From contig UQPD01000147.1 of assembly GCA_900542795.1 (NCBI GenBank), positions 1 through 5,983 of the forward strand: a stretch of DNA of 5,983 nt. The letters run 5' to 3'. This DNA comes from an uncultured Prevotella sp. Lineage in GTDB: Bacteria > Bacteroidota > Bacteroidia > Bacteroidales > Bacteroidaceae. The translations under genes were made by a program, and so were the position numbers. Below the pieces are notes generated by a model. That model ran no database searches. It saw nothing but the letters and a program-made list of their open reading frames with translations, and was not told the DNA's origin. Shown one piece after another: positions 5,914 to 5,983 of this stretch. The stretch's first letter is position 1, and each line of letters starts with the position of its first letter.

Positions 5914-5983
5914 GCATTGACGCCCTGTAAGGTAGGGTGTTCAAAATCCATAAAAAAAATCTGCACGAAATTGGCAAGGTTTT
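5914..5983 (+). repeat. Dispersed repeat, right-hand copy 3 (runs off the window)
   Basis: GGTAGGGTGTTCAAAATCCA (5931-5950) is identical to copy 1. It is followed by an A-run and CTGCACGA (5961-5968), as in the left-edge copy. The GCCAGCCTCACCCC half is missing, with only GACGCC-CTGTAA before the core. After CTGCACGA the sequence diverges (AATTGGCAAGG) and the element may continue beyond the window. Confidence 0.75.

Noticed and set aside
5628..5930. Plus-strand 100-codon frame after the terminator
   Set aside because: It starts inside the terminator stem and runs through the repeats. It has no promoter or leader and an implausible composition.
5781..5966. Minus-strand 61-codon frame containing FEHPT twice
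   Set aside because: The repeated FEHPT is simply the translation of the repeat core GTAGGGTGTTCAAAAT on the opposite strand. The frame lies wholly within repeat and hairpin sequence.
5674..5983. CRISPR-like array
   Set aside because: Spacing between repeats is irregular (about 87 and 144 bp), the intervening pieces are themselves shared, one copy is inverted 5.7 kb away, and there are no cas genes.

Overview
The window most likely comes from a Bacteroidota chromosome, probably a Prevotella-like member of Bacteroidales. Four things point that way: exact matches to the Bacteroides-type promoter -7 box (TAnnTTTG), A-rich leaders without Shine-Dalgarno sequences, a secreted protein with a short 'DLSGRRV...GLYIQNGRKFIVK' C-terminal tail, and a small downstream protein opening with MKKTYIKP. 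No taxonomic marker decides the genus.

Layout: Positions 1-145 hold part of a dispersed intergenic repeat, read on the minus strand, followed by a 7-bp tandem repeat (202-236). The tandem repeat runs into the stop codon of a minus-strand gene (229-1896) for a nucleoside/uridine-kinase-like protein with an N-terminal TGS plus threonyl-tRNA-synthetase-like half. Its divergent neighbour is rpsO, ribosomal protein S15 (2156-2425), which has a near-ideal promoter and a strong intrinsic terminator. The shared spacer 1897-2155 carries both promoters and a 20-bp palindrome between them.

A non-coding stretch of about 560 bp (2426-2984) separates rpsO from a two-gene unit. That unit is a 785-residue secreted, multi-module surface protein (2985-5342) and, 25 bp downstream, a 63-residue protein (5368-5559), closed by a strong terminator (5606-5650). 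A C8 tract lies just upstream of the only good -7 box for this unit. From 5674 to the end are three further copies of the repeat also found at the left edge, plus a 14-bp GC-rich hairpin element.

Working together: the kinase (nucleotide salvage or a related phosphotransfer) and rpsO are housekeeping genes. The surface protein and small protein look like an accessory, cell-surface transcription unit. In both outer flanks the repeat lies downstream of a gene and in that gene's reading direction. I see no CRISPR array, tRNA, transposase or clear defence system. The least explained items are the small downstream protein, the 3'-flanking repeat family and the C8 tract at the surface-protein promoter.
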